64,000 bases of DNA from Siphonodentalium dalli (GCA_032622095.1 CP136063.1:213733982-213797981); one strand, 5' to 3'. Positions 46,795 to 58,900 are shown, numbered from the stretch's first letter. Notes: generated from the letters alone by a model not told the origin. Numbers and translations: made by a program.

Positions 46795-47106
46795 TCAATC
46801 CGATCAGACGCTCATAAATTACTATTTCTTTGGCTTTGGGGCTAAAAAATATTTGATTCCAGTCGAGGAACCCACCCATCAAAGCTCAGAGTGATTAGAT
46901 ATCGATGTTTGAAGTTTGCTATTTCTATTGTTTGTGGACCAGAAGTACGTGGTCGAACGGACGAAGGTGCGGATGAAGATGGATATCCAAGAGTTATCAC
47001 TCTGAGCTTTGATGGGTGGGTTCCTTGACTCGAATCAAATATGTTTTACACCCGAAGCCAAAGAAATAGTAATTTAGGAGCGTCTGATCTGATTGAGTAC
47101 CTTTAA
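46795..47106. mobile_element. Foldback MITE with TTAA ends (312 bp)
   Basis: Arms of about 110 bp: TTAAAGGTACTCAATCCGAT at 46795 and its complement ending at 47106. The arms contain TTACTATTTCTTTGGCTT and CCATCAAAGCTCAGAGTGA. TTAA at both outer ends could be a piggyBac-type target or just part of the inverted repeat. Confidence 0.75.
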
Positions 47107-47337
47107 ATTGGAAAAAATTTATAAGCTTTTAATTTTAGCAGTAAGTGATACAAACTCCGTTCTCATGGAATAACACCCTACAGGTAAAACTACATTCATG
47201 CTATTTAAACTAATTTGTTTTAAAACGGACATGGCTCATTCGAGCTTCAAGATTTTGATATACCCACTTCATATGTTCTAAAAATACTCCATGGCCACAG
47301 CCATTTTCCAGCCCTTGGGCGATTAAAATTCACCCCA

Positions 47338-47468
47338 TACACACCCCATCCGATCCAAAATGGCCGCCGCCTTTGCTTGGCCTATATCGGTCAAGGCCTA
47401 CATGTATATATGGCGTCATATTTGAACCCATTCAGAGGGCGTTCATTTTGGATCGGGGTGGGGTGTGT
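47338..47468. repeat. Inverted repeat around CCCATCCGATCCAAAATG
   Basis: Arms 47338-47363 and 47444-47468 (CATTTTGGATCGGGGTGGGG) are reverse complements, with about 80 bp between them. MITE-like, no target duplication seen. Confidence 0.6.
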
Positions 47469-48044
47469 GTAAAGAATGTATTGGGGGCGGTCATTCTACA
47501 ACATCATTTGTTTGACATAAATACACAACTTTTCGAATAAAGAATGGAAATTAAAAATGATAACTCCATAGACATAGAATTTATAGTTAGAAGCAAATAT
47601 TGTGTTCAAGTGGCTTTGATCTGTCCCTTAAAATTCTTCTGAGACGTTGTCTTCTTGGCTCTTCGTTTTCACGCTGTGCTAATTCAAAACCCCCAATAAT
47701 GTCATCGAAACTCATTCTGCAGATGTATAAACGCCAGCATGAGTCTCCATACAATTATACCAAAAAATTATACCGATTACATGCTGATTGTGGCCGGTGA
47801 GTGTTCACGAATTAGTCGTGAGACGGTGTCCATTGACAAGTGACAAATCTGATAGATTGGATCAATCACATCATCGGCAGCGTGTATCGTTGGCGCTAAA
47901 GCGAAGGTACCTTTGCGTTCAGCCACTACCAAATAAACTACCTGGTTTATAAAATAGTTTCGCTTGGTGAATACCACCCCTGGTGTAAATGAAAGCATGC
48001 ATAACACAATGATAGATTCTTCAAATAAATGTAAACTCTACACG

Positions 48045-48458
48045 TAAAGGTACTCAATTCGATTCGATGGTTCCCATATCATCAGATTCCAACAACAACA
48101 TTTTTTTTTAAATGCCGCGTCAGTTATAAGAATCGAGTAATTGCCCAAAACTAATGTTAATCACAGTCAACTATAGTATAAAATTGCCCAAAACATGTTA
48201 TTGTCAAATATCTGACACAAAAAGTCACTTGATTTTAGAGTTATCCATCTTCATCCGCAATTTGTTCAGAGAAGTCTCGTCGACTATTTACTGGGCCATT
48301 TAAAATTTAAATAATATAATTCAAACATCGAGATGTGATCACTCTGAGCTTTGATGGGTCGGTTCCGCGACTCGAATCAAATATATTTTACCGCCGATGC
48401 CAAGGAAATAGTAATTTGCGCAGATTTGCGAGCGACATTTCGGATTGAGTACTTTTAA
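48045..48458. mobile_element. Second, diverged copy of the AGGTACTCAAT MITE
   Basis: Starts AAAGGTACTCAATTCGAT and ends CGGATTGAGTACTTTTAA. The right arm keeps CACTCTGAGCTTTGATGGGT and AAATAGTAATTTG, as in 46795-47106. The left arm is largely replaced, so the hairpin is broken. Confidence 0.65.
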
Positions 48459-48599
48459 CTCTTCAAACAAAAATAGACTATTAAAAAATTGTAATAAAAT
48501 AAAACAAATGTGTTAAAACAATCTTTGGCCGATTTCAACGTTATTCGGTATATGGGTCGACGATCACCTATAGATGGGAGCTGTCAAATTTGAATGATT

Positions 48600-49000
48600 T
48601 TTTATGAAAAATATGGCCACTGGCAGCCATCTTGGATTTTACTCTTTGCATCACTAAATCCTTTAACACAAAACGCAGAGCTTATCCCTCATCCGATCAC
48701 CAATCTGTATATGGATCTTCGTTGTGACCTCTCGGTGGGTGCCTTGGATTTTTTCCCAAATTTTGTAAAATAAATGGCTGCCATTTTGGCCATCTTGGAT
48801 TTTACTCTTTGTATGACCAAATCCTTTAGCACACCCTACAGGTCAGATTTCTCATCCAATCGTCACCGAACTCCATGTGCATCTTCGACGTGGCCTCTAG
48901 ATCGGAGCCTCTATTGTTCCGCAAAATTTGTTTAAAACAAACATGGGCACCTGAAGCCATATTGGATTTGAAATGTCAATCCATCAGCATACCGTACAGC
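48600..49000. repeat. About 165-bp tandem repeat, 2.5 copies, with GCCATCTTGGAT
   Basis: Units are aligned by CATCTTGGATTTTACTCTTT near 48629 and 48790, and a weaker CATATTGGATTTG near 48958. Each is followed by AAATCCTTTA or AATCCATCA and a TCATCC or TTGG block. Similar to the interior of the hAT-like MITE. Confidence 0.6.
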
Positions 49001-49324
49001 CCACATTTATTGGAGAATTGTTTTGAAACTTTACAGTGCTGTTGATATATAAAAGTGGAAATGCTTCTATAATCATGATGCGGAACATTGATAAGAAAAG
49101 ATAGATCAGGAAAACTGAGTAAAATAGTCATTTGAAGCAGTTCGGATCGGGTGGGTCCCTATCTAAGATTCGAAAAACGGATGTGGTTGAAGGTTAATAA
49201 TGACCATCGGGAGGCCGAGCATCTCTAATATGGAAACCTAATTCATGGGTTAGTCTTTTCACATAAATCCCATCATCACAACTTGGCGTACATATGTTTG
49301 GCAACTAGTGATCATCAACTTAAA

Positions 49325-49783
49325 CAACTAGGCGTACATAGACTGAGAGCGGGGTGTCCAAATCAATACCCTCTACGTTCAAATTGTGAATACACTCGAG
49401 CCAAGGGCATGTCCATATTTGTTACACACGTAACGGCCTTTCCGTTGCAATATAGTGGGATTTCCGACAGATGCTGGATATGGGTTAAAATGACATTTGA
49501 AGACGGAATTTTTTGCGAGAAAATTATTTTTTGAAGTGATCAAAGGCCGTTTTTATCTATTAAACAGAGTCCTTCGCTCAAATGGCCCCCGCTTACGATC
49601 GGCAAATGTGTATGTACAATTTATAATTACGTTAGTAGATGTGGTGCAACCGTGTGTCCGTCTGAAACCTGGATTGTGTGGTGTTGTTGTGATATATCTG
49701 TCACATTTACGTTCTAAAAATAGCATTTTTCGTCTTTTCGAAAACAACTTCCGATTTAATGTTTGTACGGTTTATACACTGTG
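49325..49783 (-). repeat. Right arm of the 459-bp inverted repeat
   Basis: Inverted copy of 45515-45973. The arms are equal in length with scattered substitutions. The 3.35 kb between them hold the MITEs above. Confidence 0.85.
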
Positions 49784-50095
49784 ATAGCAGTGGCTTGGCG
49801 ACATGAAATTGTCGGATTGCTCACTGTTTCAAAACCCGCGCCAGGTTGTGACCCTTGAGCAAGGTCGCTCGTACTGGGTCGACTTCGCATCACTCATGCG
49901 TTAAACGAGTACCAGTCAGCTTGTCATACTGATGAGTATCAGAGCATGTTCTGGTCAAACTAGAGCAGCGCCTGCTATGGCTGCAGCCGGTTCATTTGTT
50001 GGCTAGTACAAATGACTGGGTTAATATTGTACCAAGCGTGTTAGAGCAAGACATTGGATAATCGTTATATAAAACTGGTCAATATTATTATTACT
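49784..50095 (+). mobile_element. SINE with tRNA-like head and (ATT)n tail
   Basis: The head has a degenerate B box (GTTTCAAAACCCGCGCC, 49826) and a following TGACCCTTGAGCAAGGTCGC. The 3' part (GACATTGGATAATCGTTATATAAAA) resembles the L2/CR1-type LINE tails many SINEs borrow. It ends in ATTATTATTAC. Head and tail layout support a SINE; the family is unnamed. Confidence 0.6.
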
Positions 50096-50689
50096 ACGCG
50101 AACGTTTAGTAATTTTCTACTTTTTTGCTGAGTAAAACATGATACCCAGTTTGGGCTTATTTTACCCATTGTTGGCCAATGATTTTACTCAATGTAGGAT
50201 CGTATTTTTTTAAGTTAAATATATTTAAGTAATAATTACTTACTTGCCTCGATGTATTCATGGCCTGTAAGGAACCGAGATTGTGCTGATGACCCCGACG
50301 CCGTTATGCGGAGGTTTTATGCACATACAGAGGTTCTATTCAACCCGTGAATACAGTTGAGAGCAGTAGGTGCTGAATTACCATCGTCTCAATCAAACAA
50401 TTGGTCATTGCCTTCTCAACACCCATTAAAACTGCTCACAATGACTGTCGCCAAAGTCAATTGAATTTTTGTCACAAGTGTCAGACATCCCGCGTCGAAT
50501 GCATCCATAACTCTGATATATACGTCAGTGTCAGTGATCATACATGGTCGCAGATGCAATTTCGCAGGAATTGCGTTGTGCTGTTCCAGAATGGCAGATC
50601 AAGCATTTTGGAGGAAGTGGATTCCAAACCATGTTCAGACCGATGCGCTTCTAAACTCTTGGTGAAAGGGTTTCCCTTTTAACGATGTC
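50096..50689. other. No gene recognised
   Basis: AT-rich stretch between two SINEs. Small open frames only. Confidence 0.4.
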
Positions 50690-50960
50690 CCAGTAGCCGA
50701 GGGCGAGGTGGTTAGGCCGTGTATAAAATCTTCACAGGGTGGGCTACACGAGGTTGGCGTGAGTTCGAACCCCAGCATGAGCGAAAATCGGGACCTATTT
50801 ACAAGTCTGGTCTGGTTGGAGGGATATCTCAAATTTGTTTATTTATATTCATTTGTAATATATTATGTGTATGTGTATATAGTGTTGAAATATTATGTCT
50901 CGATACCTATATGTGTCCTGTAAAATAGCCACGATAATACAAAATAAATTGAATTGAATT
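50690..50960 (+). mobile_element. tRNA-derived SINE with (AATTG)n tail
   Basis: A box region AGTAGCCGAGGGCGAGGTGG and B box GAGTTCGAACCCC (50761-50773) are spaced with an insertion as in a Leu- or Ser-type tRNA head. An unrelated AT-rich body and a tail AATTGAATTGAATT at 50947-50960 follow. No target duplication found. Confidence 0.7.
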
Positions 50961-51276
50961 CATGTTATCAGAGAGCGTTCGTTTGGGTGAGGGCTCCGAG
51001 TTTGAATTTCGACGGACCCGTGGACCAGTCCCATTTCTCAACTTGACTAATTTTAATTTGTATTCCCTTCGATGCGTAATCAGTTTTTTCACCTGGAACC
51101 AGAAACCTTCCAACTGATCAAAAATTCCAACCATACCACAAACCACCCACTATACTTGCACATGTTCAAACCGATGGGGAATTAATATCACATTTTATTG
51201 AAAATAAGAACATATCCAACGCACTATCCAATTTACACTAGATATTGGTTGCTTGTTTACAAGACCAGAAACTCAA
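50961..51276. other. Possible older SINE remnant
   Basis: GGGTGAGGGCTCCGAGTTTG and the following AATTTCGACGGACC look like a decayed B-box region. Too diverged to call. Confidence 0.3.
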
Positions 51277-52183
51277 AATCATTGCTTCTACTTCCAGCCG
51301 TTGTTCTTCCAGCCACGCATTTACAACCGTTAAAGATGGTGTATCCCTTCCCATAACCAGTTTATACATATTCCTTGGTATAAACTAATAAATATTAATC
51401 GATGACCTATGGAAACGCTTATATCAATTAGTATTGATCGTTTTCCAATGTGCATGCAATCAATTTGATAAATTTTGCCACTCGTGAAAATGTTCGGAGC
51501 ATAGCAAGCGGGTTATGTGATCGCCTGGAAGTTTCATGACGGTCTGTTCTAAAATAGTAACGAAAAATGTCCTAATTGATTATCACATTATATAAGAACA
51601 TATCAATACACAATCGATATTAATTGACACAATCGTTTCCGGACAGGTGTTTTCGACTGATATTTATTATTTTATAACACATCAACTATACAAAACGTAT
51701 TTAGGAAGAGATAATCCATCCTTAAAACTCAAGGGATACGCACCATATCGGCAGTTCAGTACAGGTACATATTCATTGGCTTTATATACAATAAACAGAA
51801 ATAGTATGTGGTGTCAACGTATACTAATGTGATCCAGACTTGGGATCACTATCAGAAGATTAGGGCGACAAACCCGAGCGCAATTCAATTCAACATTGGA
51901 TCAATTCTAGTTATGTTTGTTGATCGACATGTAGATATTACAGACAAGATACATATGCCATCACATTCAATTATGACATATAATGACAATAAATTTCACA
52001 CGATGAATACATTAGTGATTATGTTTTGGTAAGTTTCCGTTCGGGTGATAATTCCAGAGTTCTCATATGGTCAGGGATGTAGATATTTTATAAATAGAGG
52101 TGAGTACATGGAGTATCAGTGTTATAGCCTCAAGTGGACTTGCCGAAAATATCCTGGACTTTCCTTATGATAGCTGAGAGATT
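51277..52183 (+). repeat. Segmental duplication, copy 2, second part
   Basis: Matches 11255-12160 at a constant offset of 40022 bp, with few substitutions and a one-base indel (ATATCCTGG against ATATCTGG). Confidence 0.95.
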
Positions 52184-52341
52184 CCTAACTGTCTTTATAA
52201 GCGTTGACTTGTGTTCTGCGAGAAATGCATGTACAGGGACATTTCAAACTATATGCATGTTACGTTTGCACCTCCATCCTTGAGTTGGAATTTTCCAGCT
52301 AATACCACACATGAGAAGAATAGCTGGCTCGTTCGCCCCAC

Positions 52342-52560
52342 TTCTAAAAATAGAATTTGTGGGTCTAAAATTGGTTGTACTATAATATTCCCAAAACTTC
52401 CAAAATATCAAAACCCAAAAAAAAATTCAAAACTTCCAAAATTTATTTTTTCCAAAAAATTTCAAAATCCCAAAACTTCCAAAAAATTTCAAAATCCCCA
52501 AATTTCAAAAAAAGAAAAAATTTCAAAACCCCCCAAAATTATTTCTCTAAAAAAAAAGTT
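52342..52560 (+). repeat. A-rich module, outer left copy
   Basis: CTAAAAATAGAATTTGTGGG, then TCTAAAATTGGTTGTACTA and repeated CCAAAACTTCCAAAATTTC-like units. Same module at 54984-55148 in the same orientation, and mirrored at 55967-56130 and 58845-59055. Confidence 0.85.
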
Positions 52561-54110
52561 TAAATAAAAAATTTATAACGAGTTTTCGGTTTCTGAGAAT
52601 CTCGATATTAAAATGTCGAATGTTAAATTATTTGCGTGTAATATCTTTCGTTATTTTTTTTGTTCAACCAATGTTTCAATGTATTTATTAATCGATGTTT
52701 AGAAAATAGCTTTATTGGGCATTGTGACCATCGGTATGAATGCATACATTCCAGTGTTTATCGGACGCAGTTCATACATATATAATTGTCATACCTGAAA
52801 ATAGACACCATTACTCTTACATAAATAATAAAGAGCGTTTATTCTTAACTTCTCTATCCCCGATGAAGTTATTGAGTATATGACAGGCGTGTATTATCGT
52901 GAATTATTGGAAGTATTGAGATGTACTATGTTGAATCACGAGCGGACAACCCCCAGAATGAATTGTCATATTCGATGGAACATATTATGTACACGTAATC
53001 ACACACGACATTGTGGGTAACAATGTGTCTTTCACACCTTGCTTTACCAAATGAATTCTATTATATTCCCGTTCACAATTATATGCCATTCAGAAAACAT
53101 ATCGATTTAATGTCTGTGCAGAATTAGTTGTTTAACGGGTTAGTATCAATTAAGGTTGATAAACTGTGTCATTGTTAGCATTAACACGATAATTAGTTAT
53201 CCAAAACATGCATACATAATACGTCCAGGTCACTCAATGATAGAAATTGCATCGGTGTCATTGTTATAACAACATTACGTAATAACCACTTATCATTCCA
53301 TTCACACTTACGTTCATTTTGTATACCAAAAACTCCAGTTAGCACCGATGATGTAACATTATATCACTGTTATTGTATCAATTGATAGGTTCAGACAAGT
53401 TCGATGTTTAGAAAAGAAAAGTTACCTATAATTCTGCTGTGGTTAAGCAGTCCATTATTTAGGGCATACCTGTATGTAGGCCTATCAGTGGATGAATAGT
53501 CTGCCGGAGAAGTACTGTGTAGACAGGTCTTGTCGGTAAGAGAGTCAGACGAGAAGTGAAGGTTCGGCTATTAAAACATATTAATGCGATAGCGAACATC
53601 AAACGAGTCTGCGCACGCATATCTGTCAAAGGGATACAATAGCAGTCATTGGTCAATTTATCCCCGGTGTCAGCTCAGTACCCAATCGGGACGAAGCCGA
53701 AGGTCAACTCATTTTTTTTGCTCATTATAGTACGTCACTTGGACATTTTATCAGTTTATCGCGTGATCACTAAATGTGGCAATCGGGTATCCACCGATGC
53801 CTGCAATTTATTATTTATAATAATTGGACTCATTGATCTCACGTAAATAATACTCTTAGTTGTTCCAATAAAATAGTTATCAAATTCGATCACCAATAGA
53901 TTTGACTGTGGAATATAATGACCTTTAACTTATTTATCGATCTATGTTAGAACATGGTCTTAACAAAAAACTTGACCATAACAAAAATTACCTTACATTT
54001 ATGCATGAATCTAATTAGACCATACGTAAATATTGTCAGCTTATCGTCTGATGAGCAAATCCGATGTTTATCAAAAATAGTACAACTTCCAGTTGGTAAT
54101 TACTCTTACG
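52561..54110. other. Palindrome arm, no gene recognised
   Basis: About 1.55 kb, mirrored at 57295-58840. Frames of up to 65 codons show no domain. AATAAAGAGCGTTTATTC near 52828 resembles the CGCTCTTTATT motif seen again at 60868 and 60907. Confidence 0.45.
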
Positions 54111-54880
54111 AATGAAGAGCGTTGAACATATACGAAATTACTACACGAATGAACTGAAATTTATATTTTCACATCTTACCAACAACAGATACAGACATAG
54201 TCATAGTGTTATACTATCTTACATGTACCCATGCTATGACATCATTCGAAGGGGCAATACACTCAAGGAGTTAAAGTGACACGAAACAAGGGACGTGATG
54301 TAATATTGGTGTTTGAATCTTAAAGGAACACAAGACACTCTAAAGGGACATTCATTATGAATGAATGTTAACAATACAAGCACACGAATGAAGAGCGTTG
54401 AACATATACAAAATTACAAGACACTCTAAAGGGACATTCATTATGAATGAATGTTAACAATACAAGCACACGAATGAAGAGCGTTGAACATATACAAAAT
54501 TACTACACGAATGAATTGAACCTTAAAATTTATATTTCACATCTTACCAACAACCGCTACAGACATAATCATAGTGTTATACTGTCTTGCATGTACACAC
54601 GCTATGAAATCATTAAAGGCGGACAATCCACTCAAGGAGTTAAAGTGACACGAAACAAGGGACGTGATGTAATATTGGTGGTTGAATCTTAAAGGAACAC
54701 AAGACACTCTAAAGGGGCACTCATTATGAATGAATGTTAACAATACAAGCACACGAATGAAGAGCGTTGAACATATACAAAATTACTACACGAATGAACC
54801 TTGAAATTTATATTTCACATCTTACCAACAGCTACAGACATAATCATAGGGTTATACTGTCTTGCATGTACCATGCTATG
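54111..54880 (+). repeat. 280-bp tandem repeats in the left arm
   Basis: AATGAAGAGCGTTGAACATA starts at 54111, 54388, 54473 and 54756 (steps 277, 85, 283; the 85-bp step is a partial unit). Each full unit holds a palindromic CATTCATTATGAATGAATG and GGGACGTGATGTAATATTGG. The right arm (56340-57300) has one more full unit. Confidence 0.9.
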
Positions 54881-55156
54881 ACATCATTAAAGGGGGATAA
54901 TACACGCACGGTGTGGAATGTTAAAGTGACACGAGATAGCGGGGGTAGCATCACCAAATTACCCTCTGGGGACCTCATTCTTCCATCTAAAAATAGAATC
55001 TTTGGGTCTAAAATTGGTTGTACTAAAATATTCACAAAAACCCAAAACTTCAAAAATTTCAAAAAACTTCAAAAATTTCAAAAACTTCAAAAATTTCAAA
55101 AATTTCAAAAAACTTCAAAAATTTCAAAAAACTTCCAAAACTTCAAAAATAAGACC

Positions 55157-55157
<1 letters not shown>

Positions 55158-55209
<52 letters not shown>
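55158..55209 (+). repeat. (CGG)17 triplet repeat, left arm
   Basis: Pure run of 17 CGG, mirrored as (GCC)17 at 55903-55953, followed by a GC-rich patch GGCGGCGGCGCCGCCGG. In translation it gives poly-Arg, poly-Gly or poly-Ala, which explains the long but meaningless frames there. Confidence 0.95.
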
Positions 55210-55220
55210 ATTGCGGTATT

Positions 55221-55448
55221 TTACTGCGGCGGCGGCGCCGCCGGCGGTGGTCCACTTACACATGCCGTGAATGGATGCTTGAAAATAAAATCTTCATGGA
55301 CATTGGCCATTGGATCATCAAAGCAGGATGTTATGTCGCTTTGTTGCTGTTTCCCCTGCTGGTGTTGTAGTATCTGGTGTTGCTGTAATGGCTGTTGTTG
55401 TGGCTGATGATACTGCTGCCTGTTGCTGCTACTGTCTGTTGCTGTTGC
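55221..55448 (-). pseudogene. Second, truncated copy of the Q-rich gene fragment (no zinc finger)
   Basis: The minus strand repeats the plus-strand fragment from ATATDSSSNRQQYHQ to the CVSGP end, with one residue changed (His-Glu-Asp for His-Asp-Asp). It lacks the zinc-finger part because the palindrome spacer begins there. Upstream sequence on this strand is unrelated. Confidence 0.75.
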
Positions 55449-55663
55449 AACCATATTGGTCATGGTACTAAATATCTGTGCCAAGTTAAAAAACATTTGT
55501 ATAAAGGAAATCCATATACCGAGACATTTTTTTTAGTCAAGTATAAATGAAGCACCAGTGTTCAATTTGCTCTAGGGGGTATGTGCGGAACCATGATTTG
55601 ATAAGACATGTACAATCTAAGCACACTGAGTTTGTTAACCGACAACCACAGCAGCAGCACCAA
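55449..55663. other. Palindrome spacer (215 bp)
   Basis: The only single-copy part of the palindrome. It holds the zinc-finger start codon region, with TTTTTTTTAG and TATAAATG just before it, which could be a splice acceptor or a TATA-like stretch. Confidence 0.8.
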
Positions 55664-55891
55664 GCAACAGCAACAGACAGTAGCAGCAACAGGCAGCAGT
55701 ATCATCAGCCACAACAACAGCCATTACAGCAACACCAGATACTACAACACCAGCAGGGGAAACAGCAACAAAGCGACATAACATCCTGCTTTGATGATCC
55801 AATGGCCAATGTCCATGATGATTTTATTTTCAAGCATCCATTCACGGCATGTGTAAGTGGACCACCGCCGGCGGCGCCGCCGCCGCAGTAA
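55547..55891 (+). CDS. C2H2 zinc-finger, glutamine-rich protein fragment, broken by the GCC repeat
   Basis: ATG at 55547. Residues 5-26 form a C2H2 finger: CSIC, 12 residues, H, 4 residues, H (CSICSRGYVRNHDLIRH). Residues 34-76 are Gln/His-rich. Then comes a conserved-looking segment, MANVHDDFIFKHPFTACVSG, after which the frame enters GCC-rich sequence and stops at 55889. An aromatic-Pro-Phe stretch followed by SGP is what precedes a Walker A P-loop in some ATPases of large DNA elements, so the fragment may be the N-terminus of a ZnF-ATPase gene from such an element. That is inference. Alternatively, TGT/GTAAGTGG at about 55850 is a good splice donor and this would be a first exon. Only the part before 55664 is unique; the rest lies in the palindrome arm. 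Confidence 0.5.
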   Translation: MKHQCSICSRGYVRNHDLIRHVQSKHTEFVNRQPQQQHQATATDSSSNRQQYHQPQQQPLQQHQILQHQQGKQQQSDITSCFDDPMANVHDDFIFKHPFTACVSGPPPAAPPPQ

Positions 55892-55902
55892 AATACCGCA
55901 AT

Positions 55903-55955
<53 letters not shown>

Positions 55956-58900
55956 GGTCTTATTTTTGAAGTTTTTGAAATTTTGGAAGTTTTTTGAAAT
56001 TTTTGAAGTTTTTTGAAATTTTTGAAATTTTTGAAGTTTTTGAAATTTTTGAAGTTTTTTGAAATTTTTGAAGTTTTGGGTTTTTGTGAATATTTTAGTA
56101 CAACCAATTTTAGACCCAAAGATTCTATTTTTAGATGGAAGAATGAGGTCCCCAGAGGGTAATTTGGTGATGCTACCCCCGCTATCTCGTGTCACTTTAA
56201 CATTCCACACCGTGCGTGTATTATCCCCCTTTAATGATGTCATAGCATGGTACATGCAAGACAGTATAACCCTATGATTATGTCTGTAGCTGTTGGTAAG
56301 ATGTGAAATATAAATTTCAAGGTTCATTCGTGTAGTAATTTTGTATATGTTCAACGCTCTTCATTCGTGTGCTTGTATTGTTAACATTCATTCATAATGA
56401 GTGCCCCTTTAGAGTGTCTTGTGTTCCTTTAAGATTCAACCACCAATATTACATCACGTCCCTTGTTTCGTGTCACTTTAACTCCTTGAGTGGATTGTCC
56501 GCCTTTAATGATTTCATAGCGTGTGTACATGCAAGACAGTATAACACTATGATTATGTCTGTAGCGGTTGTTGGTAAGATGTGAAATATAAATTTTAAGG
56601 TTCAATTCATTCGTGTAGTAATTTTGTATATGTTCAACGCTCTTCATTCGTGTGCTTGTATTGTTAACATTCATTCATAATGAATGTCCCTTTAGAGTGT
56701 CTTGTAATTTTGTATATGTTCAACGCTCTTCATTCGTGTGCTTGTATTGTTAACATTCATTCATAATGAATGTCCCTTTAGAGTGTCTTGTGTTCCTTTA
56801 AGATTCAAACACCAATATTACATCACGTCCCTTGTTTCGTGTCACATTAACTCCTTGAGTGTATTGCCCCTTCGAATGATGTCATAGCGTGTGTACATGT
56901 AAGATAGTATAACACTATGACTATGTCTGTATCTGTTGTTGGTAAGATGTGAAATATAAATTTCAGTTCATTCGTGTAGTAATTTCGTATATGTTCAACG
57001 CTCTTCATTCGTGTGCTTGTATTGTTAACATTCATTCATAATGAATGTCCCTTTAGAGTGTCTTGTGTTCCTTTAAGATTCAAACACCAATATTACATCA
57101 CGTCCCTTGTTTCGTGTCACTTTAACTCCTTGAGTGTATTGCCCCTTCGAATGATGTCATAGCATGGGTACATGTAAGATAGTATAACACTATGACTATG
57201 TCTGTATCTGTTGTTGGTAAGATGTGAAAATATAAATTTCAGTTCATTCGTGTAGTAATTTCGTATATGTTCAACGCTCTTCATTCGTAAGAGTAATTAC
57301 CAACTGGAAGTTGTACTATTTTTGATAAACATCGGATTTGCTCATCAGACGATAAGCTGACAATATTTACGTATGGTCTAATTAGATTCATGCATAAATG
57401 TAAGGTAATTTTTGTTATGGTCAAGTTTTTTGTTAAGACCATGTTCTAACATAGATCGATAAATAAGTTAAAGGTCATTATATTCCACAGTCAAATCTAT
57501 TGGTGATCGAATTTGATAACTATTTTATTGGAACAACTAAGAGTATTATTTACGTGAGATCAATGAGTCCAATTATTATAAATAATAAATTGCAGGCATC
57601 GGTGGATACCCGATTGCCACATTTAGTGATCACGTGATAAACTGATAAAATGTCCAAGTGACGTACTATAATGAGCAAAAAAAATGAGTTGACCTTCGGC
57701 TTCGTCCCGATTGGGTACTGAGCTGACACCGGGGATAAATTGACCAATGACTGCTATTGTATCCCTTTGACAGATATGCGTGCGCAGACTCGTTTGATGT
57801 TCGCTATCGCATTAATATGTTTTAATAGCCGAACCTTCACTTCTCGTCTGACTCTCTTACCGACAAGACATGTCTACACAGTACTTCTCCGGCAGACTAT
57901 TCATCCACTGATAGGCCTACATACAGGTATGCCCTAAATAATGGACTGCTTAACCACAGCAGAATTATAGGTAACTTTTCTTTTCTAAACATCGAACTTG
58001 TCTGAACCTATCAATTGATACAATAACAGTGATATAATGTTACATCATCGGTGCTAACTGGAGTTTTTGGTATACAAAATGAACGTAAGTGTGAATGGAA
58101 TGATAAGTGGTTATTACGTAATGTTGTTATAACAATGACACCGATGCAATTTCTATCATTGAGTGACCTGGACGTATTATGTATGCATGTTTTGGATAAC
58201 TAATTATCGTGTTAATGCTAACAATGACACAGTTTATCAACCTTAATTGATACTAACCCGTTAAACAACTAATTCTGCACAGACATTAAATCGATATGTT
58301 TTCTGAATGGCATATAATTGTGAACGGGAATATAATAGAATTCATTTGGTAAAGCAAGGTGTGAAAGACACATTGTTACCCACAATGTCGTGTGTGATTA
58401 CGTGTACATAATATGTTCCATCGAATATGACAATTCATTCTGGGGGTTGTCCGCTCGTGATTCAACATAGTACATCTCAATACTTCCAATAATTCACGAT
58501 AATACACGCCTGTCATATACTCAATAACTTCATCGGGGATAGAGAAGTTAAGAATAAACGCTCTTTATTATTTATGTAAGAGTAATGGTGTCTATTTTCA
58601 GGTATGACAATTATATATGTATGAACTGCGTCCGATAAACACTGGAATGTATGCATTCATACCGATGGTCACAATGCCCAATAAAGCTATTTTCTAAACA
58701 TCGATTAATAAATACATTGAAACATTGGTTGAACAAAAAAAATAACGAAAGATATTACACGCAAATAATTTAACATTCGACATTTTAATATCGAGATTCT
58801 CAGAAACCGAAAACTCGTTATAAATTTTTTATTTAAACTTTTTTTTTAGAGAAATAATTTTGGGGGGTTTTGAAATTTTTTCTTTTTTTGAAATTTGGGG

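Larger units (their letters stand above)
52312..55448 (+). repeat. Left arm of a giant palindrome (3137 bp)
   Basis: Reverse complement of 55664-59084. Positions of paired bases sum to 111112 near the centre and 111396 at the outer end, so the right arm is 284 bp longer. Contents from outside in: an A-rich module, about 1.5 kb without recognised genes, 280-bp tandem repeats, a second A-rich module, (CGG)17, and a copy of the Q-rich gene fragment on the minus strand. Confidence 0.97.

Noticed and set aside
54767-55370. Long frames with poly-Ala, poly-Arg and Lys/Phe-rich stretches
   Set aside because: They are translations of the CGG run and the A-rich array and occur in mirrored form on both strands.
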